DNA from: Mucidula mucida
Taxonomy: Eukaryota; Basidiomycota; Agaricomycetes; Agaricales; Physalacriaceae
Direction: 5' to 3'
Assembly (NCBI GenBank): GCA_015501055.1
Contig: JADNYV010000140.1
Location: forward strand, 33,488-97,487
Length of the DNA: 64,000 bases
Of the stretch, positions 10,393 to 21,594 are shown in pieces. The translations under genes were made by a program, and so were the position numbers. Below the pieces are notes generated by a model. The model did not search any database. It was given only the letters and a program-made list of their open reading frames with translations, and was not told where the DNA came from. Position 1 is the stretch's first letter, and every line of letters starts with the position of its first letter.

Positions 10393-12924
10393 CTAACGAG
10401 AAGCTGTGGCAAGAGCGAGAACGGCCTCGTCACTGGGAGTGTTGTCTTCATCAGAAAGTGTCGCTGTGCTAACAGCCGCGTAGACGTCCTCGCCCCACCA
10501 GAGTAGTGATGCTAAAACCAGGGCGAATCCGTTTCGCCCCAATTTTGTCTCTAACCCGCCCCATTCCACAAGTTCCGGCTTGAGAAGGGCCTCGTTATCT
10601 AGACGAGACGGAGGCTGAGCTGATTTCCACCACATCCACCACCCCTTCCCGTAGTCATTAAGATTGGTCTTGACGGGCCACATCTTGGAGTAGTTCTGGT
10701 GATTCTTCATGAATATCGCAATCACCGCGGGGTGAAGGGCTGCCGTGCCAAAAGAAGCCTTGGCGTTGTCGATGAATTTGGACCGTTTCTTGAAAATGAG
10801 GAAAGCGTCGACGACGCGAGCCCAAGTCGGATTGGACCAGTCCTTACCACGGCAAAGGACACCGAAAAGTTTCGTGAGCTCGGGCCACCATCCGCGCATG
10901 TCGACGTTGTCCCAATCAAGAGTGCCCAGCTCGTACTCCTTGACATCGCTGTCAGTAGGTTCCTCCGTATCTTCAGTATGCTAGCATATTCACGTCAGCA
11001 TTGGAACAGCAATAGACATGGTTAACTAACCTTTCTCTTGGACTTACGTGGCTTGGGGACTGGATCCTTGGTCTGGTTGATCCCCTGCGTCACGGTGTTG
11101 TCGGTGTCGTCGGCATCAGCGTCGTCGTCTTCGTTGTTGGCAGCAGCGTTGTCGTCAGACGCGGACAGCATTGCCGCTTCCTCCGCCTCGATGCGCAGAA
11201 GCTCAGCCTCGAGCATATGCTCCTCCTCGGTAGCGAGGTGCATGGCCAGGTCACTCTTGTCGTCTGAGAGTGGTTCGTCGGACTTCTTGCGCCACCCAGT
11301 GAGAAGAGTCGATGCTTTGAGGGTTTGGCCGAGGCTGAGGGCGCGTCCAACGGCGTTATTCCGTACGATGTTGCTCTCCCGTGTTACCTCATAGTCAGAC
11401 AGCCTGCTGAGTCTGCGCATAACTTCGCGGCGGTCATTGTTGACAAGTTTGTCAAGGGCAGCTTGCAGCTCAGGGCCTATGAGCTCGGGATTGCGAATGA
11501 CAGGAGTCTTGGGCCTTGGTCGGGAAGTAGGCGGTGGCGTGGTCGCGCGAACGGATGTCGGTGGTGGTGCAGTCGCATGAAGGGATGTCGGAGCTGGGGA
11601 AGTGGTAGGTGGTTCTGTTTGCGGAGCAAGAATGCCCGAGAGCGAACGGGCAGCGCGTTGTTCATCCGCTACTAGAGGTGTCAGCTTGAGGAAAAAATAC
11701 AGCAAAGAGAGACGCACTGTAGCACTTGTCTGCAAACCGAATGAGACTCTTCTCAGCCTCCCCATACGCGACCTTCTTAGCGTCAGGCCACTTAGCGCCT
11801 GTGTTCAGCGTTGTGCCTTTATGAATCGCCCTGACACCAACGTATCCGCCATCCTCGGCCAGGAGAGCCGCCATGAGAATCGAGCAGACGATGCCGCATT
11901 CCTTGAAGAGCAGGGTGGCGGCGTCATCGAGAACACTAGCGGCTCGTTGCGTATCCCTGTTTGAGGGTCAACAATGTAGGGAAATGGAGAATTAGAAGCT
12001 TACAGTTGATAATCCAGTGCCGTCTTAGATCTCTTGGCGGCGGGAGGAGCACTCTTTGGCACAGGCGTCTCCCACGCGTCGTCTTCCTCATCTCCCTCCT
12101 CTTCCTCGTCGTCGTCGTCAGGTGCCCGGAGAAACTCCTCCATGTCCTCCTTGTGCTTGGCCTCAACGAGTTCCGCGATGTGTTTCTTGACCACATCCCC
12201 CTCCTTGTCGAACTCCGCCTTGACGACGCGCCGCTGAACCGCCAACTTCATCTGCTTCAGCTCCTTCCCGGCCAGAGGCGCTCTAACCGGCGGCGGATCA
12301 ATACCAGCGTCAATGGCGGCCTGACGCGCGCTCAGGCTGGCTGCACATTTGGCGGCATCGTCAGCAATGGCGGTGTTGATGGCTGCGGTGACAAGGGACT
12401 TGTGACACTCCCAGTAGACATTTGTGTAGACGTGGATTTGTTGGGGTTTGCAAGGACGTTCCTTTTTCTTGAGGGCGCCTCTGAGGGCGGAGGTGAGAGG
12501 ATTGTTGTCCTTTTTGCGAACACCGAGGTACTCCAAGCGGTACCAGGTGAGGACTTTCTGTGGTAAGATCAGTTTCATTTAAGTAGAGAGACGCACAAAC
12601 ACGTACGGTTTCGAATCTTGTAAACATATCTTGTCTGGCGGCGGCTGCCTCCGGTTCCATTGCACCGAGTGCCTGCGCCTTGGCAGCTTCCCAAGCAGCC
12701 ACCTCATCGCTCGTAGGGATAGAGGGAACGTCTTCCAAGTCGTCCTGTAGGGGTAGATCGCCATAGCGTATTTTGTACTTGATGGCGGCGCAGCTACCAA
12801 AGACCGCTGTAGTTCCCGCGTCATGCGCCTCCTTCCAGTCGTCCTTGAGAGAAGCGAAGAACATTTTCTTGGTGCCATGGACCCACGGCATGCAATCAGG
12901 CTTCCGAGGGTTTTTTCGCACCAT
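10393..12924 (-). CDS. KDZ accessory protein 1, 779 aa, unknown function
   Basis: Five exons (12924-12607, 12557-12004, 11956-11718, 11671-11031, 10980-10393) join to exactly 780 codons with GT-AG introns and no lesion. The protein starts MVRKNPRKPDCMPWVHGTKK. It has a charged helical middle, a low-complexity Thr/Pro and Asp/Glu-rich linker around residues 300-560, a basic KPRKSKRK patch that could be a nuclear signal, and a C-terminal domain with GRNGFALVLASLLWWGED. From memory, proteins with a W-x-x-GTK-x-x-FF start and a GRNG...WWG end form a large unnamed family in mushroom genomes. It lies between the KDZ ends on the strand opposite the transposase, so it is probably cargo or an accessory factor. 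I see no HxD dioxygenase motif, so it is not a TET/JBP enzyme. I chose the first ATG before PWVHGTKK. Confidence 0.75.
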
Positions 12925-13149
12925 GAGAGTGAGCGAAGTAGAAGTTTGGGCCAAGGCGAAAGCCTCCGTGATGTGTGCACGTAAGTAATACTCATTATGT
13001 CTTAAAGTTAAGTAATACTCATTATGTCTTAAATTTAATCACACCAAGTATGCATGTAAATCATTCATAGGCAGTACAAGCAAGGATAGGTAGTAGTACA
13101 AACAGTGATAGGTAAGCACATGTAGAATAGGTGAGGCTCAGATGTAAAT
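12925..13149. other. Spacer between the two KDZ accessory genes
   Basis: 225 bp holding the 5' leader of accessory gene 1 and the 3' end of accessory gene 2, both on the minus strand. It contains a short tandem duplication (AAGTAATACTCATTATGTCTTAAA, two copies at about 12983-13035). Confidence 0.55.
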
Positions 13150-14157
13150 TCAAACAACACGGGAAAGGGTACGCCCGACACGAATCTTCGCTCTCAGCCC
13201 CATATCAAGGAGCTCCTGGACACGCCTCTCGGCGTCGACACTGATGACAAGAAATTAGTCACTGCAAATACCAGGATACATAACCGTAGTGCTCACATAG
13301 ATGTAAAGACCTCCCTATCCGCGTCGTCGTCGTCGTCGTCGTCAAGGATGTTATCAACTTCATCCTTGAGAACGGATACTGCAAAGAATTTCTGGACACG
13401 ACCTCAACGAGGGGTGGAAGGAGTAGACGGGGTGGGAGTGACAGAGACGCGGCCATTGACCAAAATGTGGGACAAAGACGAACCTGCAGCCATAACAGGT
13501 GTACTTGTAGGCTGAGATGGGACATATGAACCGGTCGATGGGACAGACGAGCTAGCGTGCAGGCAAACACGGCGCGGTGTCACAAAGGCGCTGGGTGAGA
13601 TGTGCGACGAAGACGGAGCCGTAGCTGATGCAGGTGCAGGAGTCGGTGCGGCAGGTGGTGGAGATGGAACAGATGGGCTGGGCGCGGGCGTTTGGATGCC
13701 AGTCGCAGATGCAGACTGTGTTGTCAACAACGTCTGCATGGTAGACAACGTCTGCAAGGCAGCCGTGGACCCTGCTTGAGAATTGGGAGGCGGAAGACTG
13801 AACGACGGCCAGCGTGTGCAAAGATGAGGTCCAAGCTGATTGCGGCGACAGTGATTGCGCCAATCTGCGACACACAGATCCCAGCTCTGGAAGCTTTTGT
13901 GAGAGCAATTCGAAAATCCAAGGACGAGTGGCTCTGCCGAGCTCCTGAGGATGATATATGTTAGTGATCAGAAGAACAAGGCAGGACGCGCACCAAGACA
14001 TATACACTCCTGGAGTTCGACCACGGCGGATTAGATGCAGCTTGTGCATACCAAGCTGCCAGTCTTCTCTGCCTAGATCCGGATGCCAAGATGGAATGCA
14101 GTCAGACGACAGACTGAGAGAACTCATAGCATTGGAGAGACTCGCGGCGCCGGCCAT
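13150..14157 (-). CDS. KDZ accessory protein 2, 290 aa, unknown function
   Basis: Four exons (14157-13994, 13944-13409, 13378-13297, 13240-13150) join to exactly 291 codons with GT-AG introns. The N-terminus MAGAASLSNAMSSLSLSSD is followed by a short Trp/Cys-containing segment, a long Ser/Thr/Pro/Ala linker (about residues 115-230), an acidic DDDDDDD run, and a C-terminal helix VDAERRVQELLDMGLRAKI. It lies just upstream of accessory gene 1 on the same strand and head to head with the transposase gene (352 bp between start codons), so the two may share a promoter region. No known domain recognised. The Asp run and Pro-rich linker suggest a disordered, perhaps DNA- or chromatin-associated protein; that part is inference. 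Confidence 0.65.
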
Positions 14158-14509
14158 GATGACTGGTGATGGTACAAGTGATAAGTGTGGATCGAATCCG
14201 AGTAATCAATGATAGCGGTCATATGAACAGGTCAGCACATGCCTCCCTCGTCTTAGTTCTGTCATCTTCGGCATTAGGTCGGCTACAAATAACAATCAGT
14301 TGTGCTTCGCTGAGCGTCCTTGGCCACAGCTGGATTATTTCTCAACATTTCCCGACTATTCAACACTCCGAGGATGAGACAAATCTCAAATTTGCTTGAC
14401 GCTCGTGCTAACATGTGAAACGGTACTGGATTGTTTTCATGTGAAACGGTATTGGATTGTTTTTAAGCAGCAAGGCGCATTGACTACTCTATTCAGACCT
14501 GGAACCAGC
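14158..14509. promoter_or_regulatory. Divergent promoter region inside the KDZ element
   Basis: 352 bp between the divergent start codons of accessory gene 2 (minus) and the transposase (plus). It contains a near-exact tandem copy of CATGTGAAACGGTA-TTGGATTGTTTT at about 14412-14463, possibly a binding site repeat. The promoter role is inferred from gene orientation only. Confidence 0.4.
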
Positions 14510-17500
14510 ATGAATCCCAACCTCCCAGAACTCCCGGGCCTTGGTGCCAAACGCAAGAAATCTGCTAAACCTAACAATGTCCCTTACGCACACCGACCCC
14601 ATGCCATTATTGATGACCAGATCTCAGCCGATGGACGTCGCCACATTGTCGCTAAAAAGACACGTTTATCCGCACAAGAACTTGGCCAAGAGACACTGAT
14701 GGAGGATACCACCACTCTTTCACGCGCCGACCAAGCTGACAACTTTTCTTATCTGCTCGGCGAGGACTTTAGTGACTTTATCAACACCAGCACCGGCACC
14801 GATGATGTCGGTGGCGACGAACTCATTCAAGTCCATGTCTACAAACAATATCCTAGTTTGGTATGTGAATTTACCGTGTCGTGTCGCGTCTGCATTGTCA
14901 TTTGATTGATGCCATTTACAGGACAACCCGATGAAGGTGTGGTTGCCGTTTCAGGATAAGTTTCTCCAGCAACTGCTCCGGCTTGACGGGACCGCTGGGG
15001 CCGACGTGCTGTGCCCTTGCTGCGGCGATGGGACGCAAGCCAGGAAGGGGATGTATTGGTGTTGCGACAACGCCTGTTTCGGCCTAGGTCTTGTCTGCAG
15101 CAAATGCTGCGCGGAATTTCACCGAACTCAGCCATTTCATTTCATCGAGGTGAGCAGTACTGCTTCATTTGGATTGCATTTGCTGTACTGAATCACTTGT
15201 GCGGGCAGCACTGGAACGGCACTTATTTCGAGCCGGCAACATTGGCCGAAATAGGGCTGACTGTTCAACTTGGTCACCTCGGCGGACATCTCTGCCCAAG
15301 TCCGCATGTGACAACAAATAGTTTTACAGTTGTTCATACCAATGGTGTGCATTGCGTCAATTTGCACTTCTGCGGCTGCACTACGGCGGATTCTGATTAT
15401 TATGCCCAACTCCTTCAATCGTCGTTGTATCCCGCTACACCTCAGCAGCCTCAAACTGCTGTGTCCTTCGATCTTTTGCGCTTGATGCACTCCCTGAACT
15501 GCACAGGGAAGCTGCCGGCATGGGATCTCTGGAAATTGCTTGAAACAATGACAGAGGAACGCACGCATGTAGCTCCGCCAAATTGGTACAAGGTATTGCT
15601 CAGGGCCATTTGTCAGTGGCGCTTTTTGCAAATGTGCAAGGAGGGCGGCCGCGGCCACAATGCGACTGGAATTCCTGGTACTCCAAAGGGGCAGCTAGCT
15701 ACACAGTGCCCGGCGTGTCCGCACCCAGGTGTCAATCTCGACAACTCCTGGCGCACTTCAAGGAAAAGGTATGTGCAATTGTTAAACAATGATGTCAATA
15801 TCTAACTGTTCCATCAGTTTTCTGTACAGATTGTTCTTGGCTACTGATGCCAATTTCCGGTTGCGGAATGCCATCGTGTTGACTAACGAGCGTGATCCTC
15901 CTTTGCTGAATGGAATGGCCTACTTTGTAGACCGCGCACTGTACGCGTCTCATATTCGCAACTACGTTTCACAGGAAGGCAAGTCACGTCCTTCTGTCTT
16001 GTGGTGATACTAATTGTTGTGATCAGAAATGTTGTCGTGTTCCGGGTTCTCGGCCATGTTCTTGGCAGACCTGAAGAAAGCGAAGGGTCTCCGAACAACA
16101 GGTGTCACCGGGGTTACATGCTCCAGGCACGGCATATGGAGGTCTAACGGAATAGGTGACTTGCAGCGGGGTGAACGGTATGTAACTATCCAGTCAACAT
16201 TACCAACACGGCTCAGTTTCCGTTACACAGGTATTGTAATGTCGACACGACATTTGCAAGCGCTGTTGGGGAGGATGACATGCTCAAAATTGTGGTGTCC
16301 TATGACATTGCTTGTCAATGGGGCGTGAATCTGATGTCGCGCCTCCCTGAGCTACCAGAGTCCTTCCAAACCCATCTTTCTGAGGAGTCCATCATTTTCT
16401 GTGTCCCTAAATTCCACTTATGGGCTCATCAATCTCAGTGCCATGTGTTGTACTTGTTCAACTTCAAACCGGGGGTGGGCCGGACGCATGGCGAGACTAT
16501 TGAAGAGAATTGGTCGGTCTCTAATTGCGCGGCTATGCAGACAAAAATGATGGGTCCGGGCGCGCACGAGGACACCTTGAATGATGGGTCCGGGCGCGCG
16601 CGAGGACACCTTGAATGATATTTTTAACTTCCATAATAAGTGCACTATTTGATCGTTTGGTAGGCCTTTGTGTACACAATGAATGAACAAACTTTACTAA
16701 TGAAATGCTAGAATAGGTCGCGTGTTTGCTGCCCGGCTGATTGAGGCCATCAAAGAAGCTTGCATACATCGCAAAGAGTTCACGGATTTCAATGTAGTTC
16801 GGCTTCTCGGGGAGGAATGCATCCAGGTTTGGCTTGCAGCCATTTTGGCTTGGGAACGGAATCCTAAAGAATCATGTCCATATGAGGCGAGGCTGCAGAA
16901 CAAGGAAACGTTAACCGACGTCCAATTGCAGATGGCGCAAGACGAGCACGCATCTCTTGTCCGAGCCACCGGGTTTACACACGAATCAAGCATGAGTAGC
17001 TTTCTGATACTTGGGCTCGATATCGAGCAATCTCAGTGTGTTACTCCATCGGAGTCCTTACAAATTGAATTCTCATCATGACAACAGACGTGCCCTGGCG
17101 TGGGAGGTCAAGGCTCGCCGGTCTGGAACCGCATACCAGGAACTGAACATTCAGAAACAGCGGACCGTGATCACTAAATGCATCAAAAAATTTTGCGGTC
17201 TGCAGCTGGGCATTTTCATGCCGCAGCTTCGCGAGTATCTGACGCCGGAACAATTGAAGCATCTTGACGCACCCAAGAAGTTGACCGCCGAAGAAACAAA
17301 ACTTTTTCTGCCATCCGAGTTGAAGGCAAGTGATCGTGCTCTTCCGCGCGCTTGCTTACCTGGGGTTGCGGACGGGGAAGAGCGGCTGTGAATGGCCGAA
17401 TGCAGAGATTCATTGAACGAGCTTCGTCGTGGTCTATGTATGCGCTCGGCAGGCGTCCTATTCACAGTCCGCAATGTAACAGGCCAAAATCCGACAACAC

Positions 17501-18274
17501 GAGCCGAGGGTCTTCAACGTAAGATCCAGGTCGGGATCACCCTGAGCAAGTTGAGGTATCGCTGGGCACGGAATGCGTTGTTCCGCCTGCGTGGGCACGG
17601 GGTTTGGGAGAACGAACTAAAAATCCTAGACAACACGGATGTGCAAGGAATGAACGAGCGTATGCTGACGGATGAAGAAGCCCGCGCCGCGGAGGACCTG
17701 CAGAACAGAGGCCTGATCAACGAGTTCATTCCAGGTCCATCAAGCATCAATGCGGTTGTTTCCAAAGGCAAGGGTCGTCGACGACCATCCTGGATCTGGG
17801 CCAGCTACGCCGAGAATATGGCGACGGATGATAGCAGCAATCCAGTGACCCAAGAAGGTGAGCATTAGACATGATATTTCTCAAGCACTCAACATTATCT
17901 TTGAGTCAATAGCTATTAAAATTGAGTGGTGCAAGGCACGCGCCCGCATGCTACGATGGGAAGAAGAAATTGAGCTTTTATTGGAGGAAATGCGCCGGGT
18001 AGCCGTTTATGGGAACTGGAAGGCCGCGTGGTGGCGCGCACGTGCTAACGCTCACCCCAATGCCAGCGTGGCACTGCGGGAGGGAATCACAGGCTTTGCT
18101 ACACGCGCTGCTATTTGGGAAGAGGCCCGAGTGCATGAGGTTGAGGAGAAATGGCAGCCGCTCATCAAAATGGGTAAGGAGCTTGTTGAAGGGATACCAA
18201 TCACCAATGTGCTGGAGTATGAGCTTGAAGAGGATGAAATAGAGGAAGAGGACATAGAGAATGATGTAGATTAG
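14510..18274 (+). pseudogene. KDZ transposase with CxC2-type cysteine cluster (two lesions)
   Basis: Nine exons: 14510-14860, 14922-15149, 15209-15768, 15830-15978, 16027-16177, 16231-16639, 16712-17035, 17088-17857, 17913-18274. Exon 2 carries the KDZ-associated cysteine cluster (CPCC, CxxxC, CSKCC). Exons 4-6 carry the transposase core: DANFRL, CSGF...KGLRTTGV, SYDIACQWG, KFHLWAHQ and GVGRTHGETIEENW. The helical C-terminal part (IKIEWCKARARMLRWEEE) is also family-typical. Without a 34-bp tandem duplication in exon 6 (16549-16616) the exons sum to exactly 1090 codons; with it the frame is lost. A second lesion is an in-frame TGA at 17389-17391. The intron at 15979-16026 has a GC donor (GCAAGT). 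Confidence 0.9.
16549..16616 (+). repeat. 34-bp tandem duplication in transposase exon 6
   Basis: Two head-to-tail copies (16549-16582 and 16583-16616) of a unit starting GATGGGTCCGGGCGCG, with one base difference. The unit length is not a multiple of three, so it shifts the frame within the conserved MMGPGAHEDTLND segment. Confidence 0.95.
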
Positions 18275-18316
18275 ATGTTTACATAGCATAGTTATGACAC
18301 CAGCACACTAGAAAAT

Positions 18317-18753
18317 ATGGACTACAAGTGGGAAGTGAATATTTGAAGGGGCAGGCAGATGTACCTGCCACCCCAATCAAAATGTGCCACAGAATCAGGC
18401 AAGCGTGCGGATACCCCACCGAAATGGGATAACCTATAGCACCTGAATCACCGAGGTAATCCATCAGAGAGTGATCCCGAGCGGAATGCGCAATCAATCA
18501 AGGACGGAAAGGACCCGGAGACAATCAGATCCGGATATAAGCGGTGATTGTATGTACCCGCCCCAGCGCGCTGCCCAGGACAACAAGCAGCACCCCCCGC
18601 AGGCCTGGCGCGGCCCCCGTACTGCCCCAGAGGCTGGGCGGGCCCATATATATATATTTCACTCTAACTATAATGACTCTAGATAGAGCAGATTCTGTAA
18701 TTTCGTGCCCTCTAGCTAGAGGCTTTATGGATATATCCCTACAGCATAGGGTG
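18317..18753 (-). repeat. Right terminal inverted repeat of the KDZ element
   Basis: The reverse-complement partner of 9302-9738, same length. It begins 43 bp after the transposase stop codon. Confidence 0.9.
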
Positions 18754-21064
18754 GATTGCCCCTCCCTCATTTAGGGTTCCATCCACATTGTAGACAGGAA
18801 GTTTGACCGGTAACTCCTTAATCCGGAGTCCGTTCTTCTCAACAAATTCTTTATTGATACAAGAACCCGTTGCTCCACTGTTGAGGAGGGCACTTGTTTC
18901 CCATTCAGAGCCTGTGTGCACGCTCTCTACGGTTACTCGGAGTTTCATGTCCTGTCCCTTTGTTCCTTGGATGTACTTCCTTGACTTTTTCAACTCTGTC
19001 ACAACTTCTACGGCAGCTTCCTTTGTCAATGCTCTGATCGCCATCACTTTCTCCTCTGTCGCTTCTCTCTCTCTCCACTCCGGCATTCATGCTCTCAAGA
19101 TTCCCACTGCTCTTGGCACTCCATCCTCTCTTAGCCTTTGTGCAACCCACTCGGGCGTATTTGGCTCAAATCTTTCTTTCACAGGTTTTGTTGGTGAGGT
19201 CGTCGATAATATTCTAGATGTTTCAGTACCGGTACTGTAAGTAAATTCTGCATCTGACGACCCTTCCCTTAATGACTGCTCCGGCAGGACTGTGTCTACT
19301 GCGGGAGCTTCGCAAAACCCAACTCTTCGGCCAACTTCTTCTTCTCCTTGTTGTTCATTTTGGTCCATAGACCCTGAATCTGCTGGGGTCAACCCTTCTT
19401 CAGACAGAACCTGCTGACATGGCCGTGTTTGCCACAGCTGAAGCAGAGTCCCCTTTGATGTGCGTTGTCAATGTCCATTGGCCTGCCGGCTCCTCCATAG
19501 GTAACGCCGGTCTCATTGTGTGATCGGCGGTGTGGGTTGATTTGTAGGATTGGCACTTGATGTAGCCACCTGCGGAGCTTGAGGCCGGGACTGCATGCCG
19601 GGCCTTCTGCTTGTTGTAAGAATATACACGGTAAGCACTGTCACTGAGGTGCGCAGACAGTCTCGCTGGCTGAGCAGGTGGAACGAGTTGCTCTAAAGCA
19701 ACCGAGTGAAGTATTACTGCTACAATACATGCCTTATATACTGTAGACTACAATACTAGAAGATTCTACTACTGACTCATAAGTAGTTAGTCTTGGGCAG
19801 GCTGGGCTAAGGATGACTAAGAGCACAAGCTACGGAATGTGCTTAAATATTCCAACATTGCTCGCTATCCGCCTTCTCTACAACTAATTGATCTGAATGA
19901 TCTCCAATCCTTGTATTCTTCCGGCAACCCATCTTGGCTGCCATAGATCTGTTTGATAATCTTCTTGTTGATATTGGTCTCGAGAAGACGCACAACATAA
20001 GTGTCATCCTTTGAGTATCCTGCCTGAGTGAGCAGGATCTCAAACTGCTGGAAAAAGTCTTGAGTGGTGTCTTGCCCCTGGCGCAACCGCTCAATCTGGT
20101 CTTGCACATCTCGCGCAAGGTTGGAATCCACAAATTGCTCCTTCAAATGCTCCTTAAACTGCGTCTAGAAGACTTCCCATTCCTCTTCTGTTTTGCTAAA
20201 GTTCTGGTTCATATAGTTCTGGACCCATGCATTGACATGATCTCCTCGGATATAGGAGAGAACAACATCAATCCTTTCGGAGTTAGATATAATATTGTTC
20301 TTCTTATCACAGATGTATGTAAACATTAATCGCCACCAGCTCTTGTACTTGGTCTTGTCCCCGTCATAGTCATAAGGCTTGTTGACAAGGGATCGGCCTT
20401 TGGTTTTGGCATTGACATGATGAGCAGGTGCGTGGTAAGCGGTTTTGGGTGCTTCATTGGACATGATAAATTGGGGTAATGAGATCAGAGAGTGAAAGGG
20501 TGATAGTGGGGATATGGGTGATTGCGGATTTGGATGAATTGGGTGAGGGGATAGAGGTTTGAATGAATAAGAAGGATCTGCCTAGATCTACAAGAGAATC
20601 CAGGACTTTATAGGGTGGGGAATGATAATGTGTATCGTAAGGTAAGTAAAGTAGGTAGGTATTGTAACTGTCTACGCTATTTTACCGACTGCTGACTACG
20701 TATCTACGGAGCCCAAGAGCTCGTCACAAGTTTGCAATTGCTCAGCCAACGTCCCTCTGGTGTGAGGTAAGCCAAAGTTTTCCTGGGAATGGGGGTTAAC
20801 TCGTAAACAGCATCCACTGAAGTGCAACTGCCAAAAGTTTATTCTCGTAAGAGCGGCTACTTCCAGCACCCGAGGCAGTTATCTTTAACTGTCAGCCGAC
20901 GCTACTAAAACCAATACACACATATGCGGACGTGCGCTGGAATTAGGAATCTGTCAATCTGTAAACAGGGAAAGGGAATTGGGAAGTGTGCTATGATTAA
21001 ACAGCGAAGTGCTGATCGACAATCAGGGATGTGTGGTAGGTGGTAGAAAGTAGTTCTGATCTTC
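18754..21064 (-). pseudogene. gag-pol of gypsy copy B (5' part only, inactive)
   Basis: Minus-strand copy of the same family. The leader is 21064-20465. Gag starts at ATG 20464 (MSNEAPKTAYH) and includes VNKPYDYDGDKTKYKSWW. It has a TGG-to-TAG stop near 20165 and a frame break near 19900. A copia-like solo LTR (19612-19857) interrupts it, and the zinc knuckle CFSCGKHGHVSRFC follows at about 19410-19455. The -1 pol frame begins around 19390 with the slippery heptamer at 19314-19320. The protease region (LLNSGATGSC, Asn at 18880-18882) ends at the KDZ right terminus, so everything from reverse transcriptase on is missing. Confidence 0.85.
19612..19857 (-). mobile_element. Solo LTR, probably copia-type, nested in gypsy copy B
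   Basis: A 246-bp insertion absent from copy A. In minus orientation it starts TGTTGGAATATT and ends CTTACAACA, with TGTTG/CAACA terminal inverted repeats. The flanks CTGCT (19607-19611) and TTGCT (19858-19862) are a 5-bp target duplication with one C-to-T change. It is unrelated to the gypsy LTR. The copia assignment rests only on short length and termini. Confidence 0.8.
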
Positions 21065-21594
21065 TGTTAGCGACTGACTATAGCCACAAGACTAAACCAG
21101 GTACCACAGCAAGAACTAAAGGAGAAAGTGTTTGCGTTTGTAAGGCTAGGCTAGGTTAGGTGTATAAACGAGATTGGAACTAAAGTAAAACAATGCTACG
21201 CTACTGTTTATATACTAGTAAGTCTGTGTTTGGAACTCCTTGTCCATATGTGTTCCCGCTAGGGATGGCTCCACGCCCTTGACCCAGTGTTGTATGCTAC
21301 TAGTCCATGAAACCATTAAATACAAGTGGTAACTGCATGTAAGTAATAATACTGAAACGACCATGTGTGCTACAAGTGTTAACGGTGTGTATACAATAGG
21401 AAGTCCATGAGGTATCGGCATGTATGATGTCATCCATGTGTTTGGTGTGTGTCCGACATGAGTACGGCTTCGGTAATGAAAAGGAGTGTGATTGGTGACA
21501 AAACAGATGATGAAACAGTCTGTTGGTTGATAAGACAAGCCCCTGATAAGATATGATGAGATGTGAAAATGTGAAAATATGGCAATTCATAACA
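21065..21594 (-). repeat. 5' LTR of gypsy copy B
   Basis: A 530-bp LTR on the minus strand (CTAACA end at 21065, TGTTATG start at 21594). The transcript-start motif reads TTTAGTTCCAATCT, one transition away from copy C. Confidence 0.9.

Larger units (their letters stand above)
9302..18753. mobile_element. Complete KDZ-superfamily DNA transposon, 9452 bp
   Basis: The element is bounded by two 437-bp terminal inverted repeats (9302-9738 and 18317-18753). They align without gaps and differ at about seven positions, all transitions. The termini read CACCCTATGC inward. Both flanks carry GATTG (9297-9301 and 18754-18758), a candidate 5-bp target duplication. Inside are a KDZ transposase gene (plus) and two accessory genes (minus). 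Large cargo-carrying KDZ (Kyakuja-Dileera-Zisupton) elements are known from Agaricomycetes. This copy cannot move itself because its transposase is broken, but its ends are well preserved. Confidence 0.85.

Noticed and set aside
10393..12924. TET/JBP-type oxygenase carried by the KDZ element
   Set aside because: No HxD...H iron-binding pattern could be found in either accessory protein.
12585..12995. Longer N-terminus of KDZ accessory protein 1
   Set aside because: Upstream frames have no ATG in phase, and the sum of exons is exact from the ATG at 12924.
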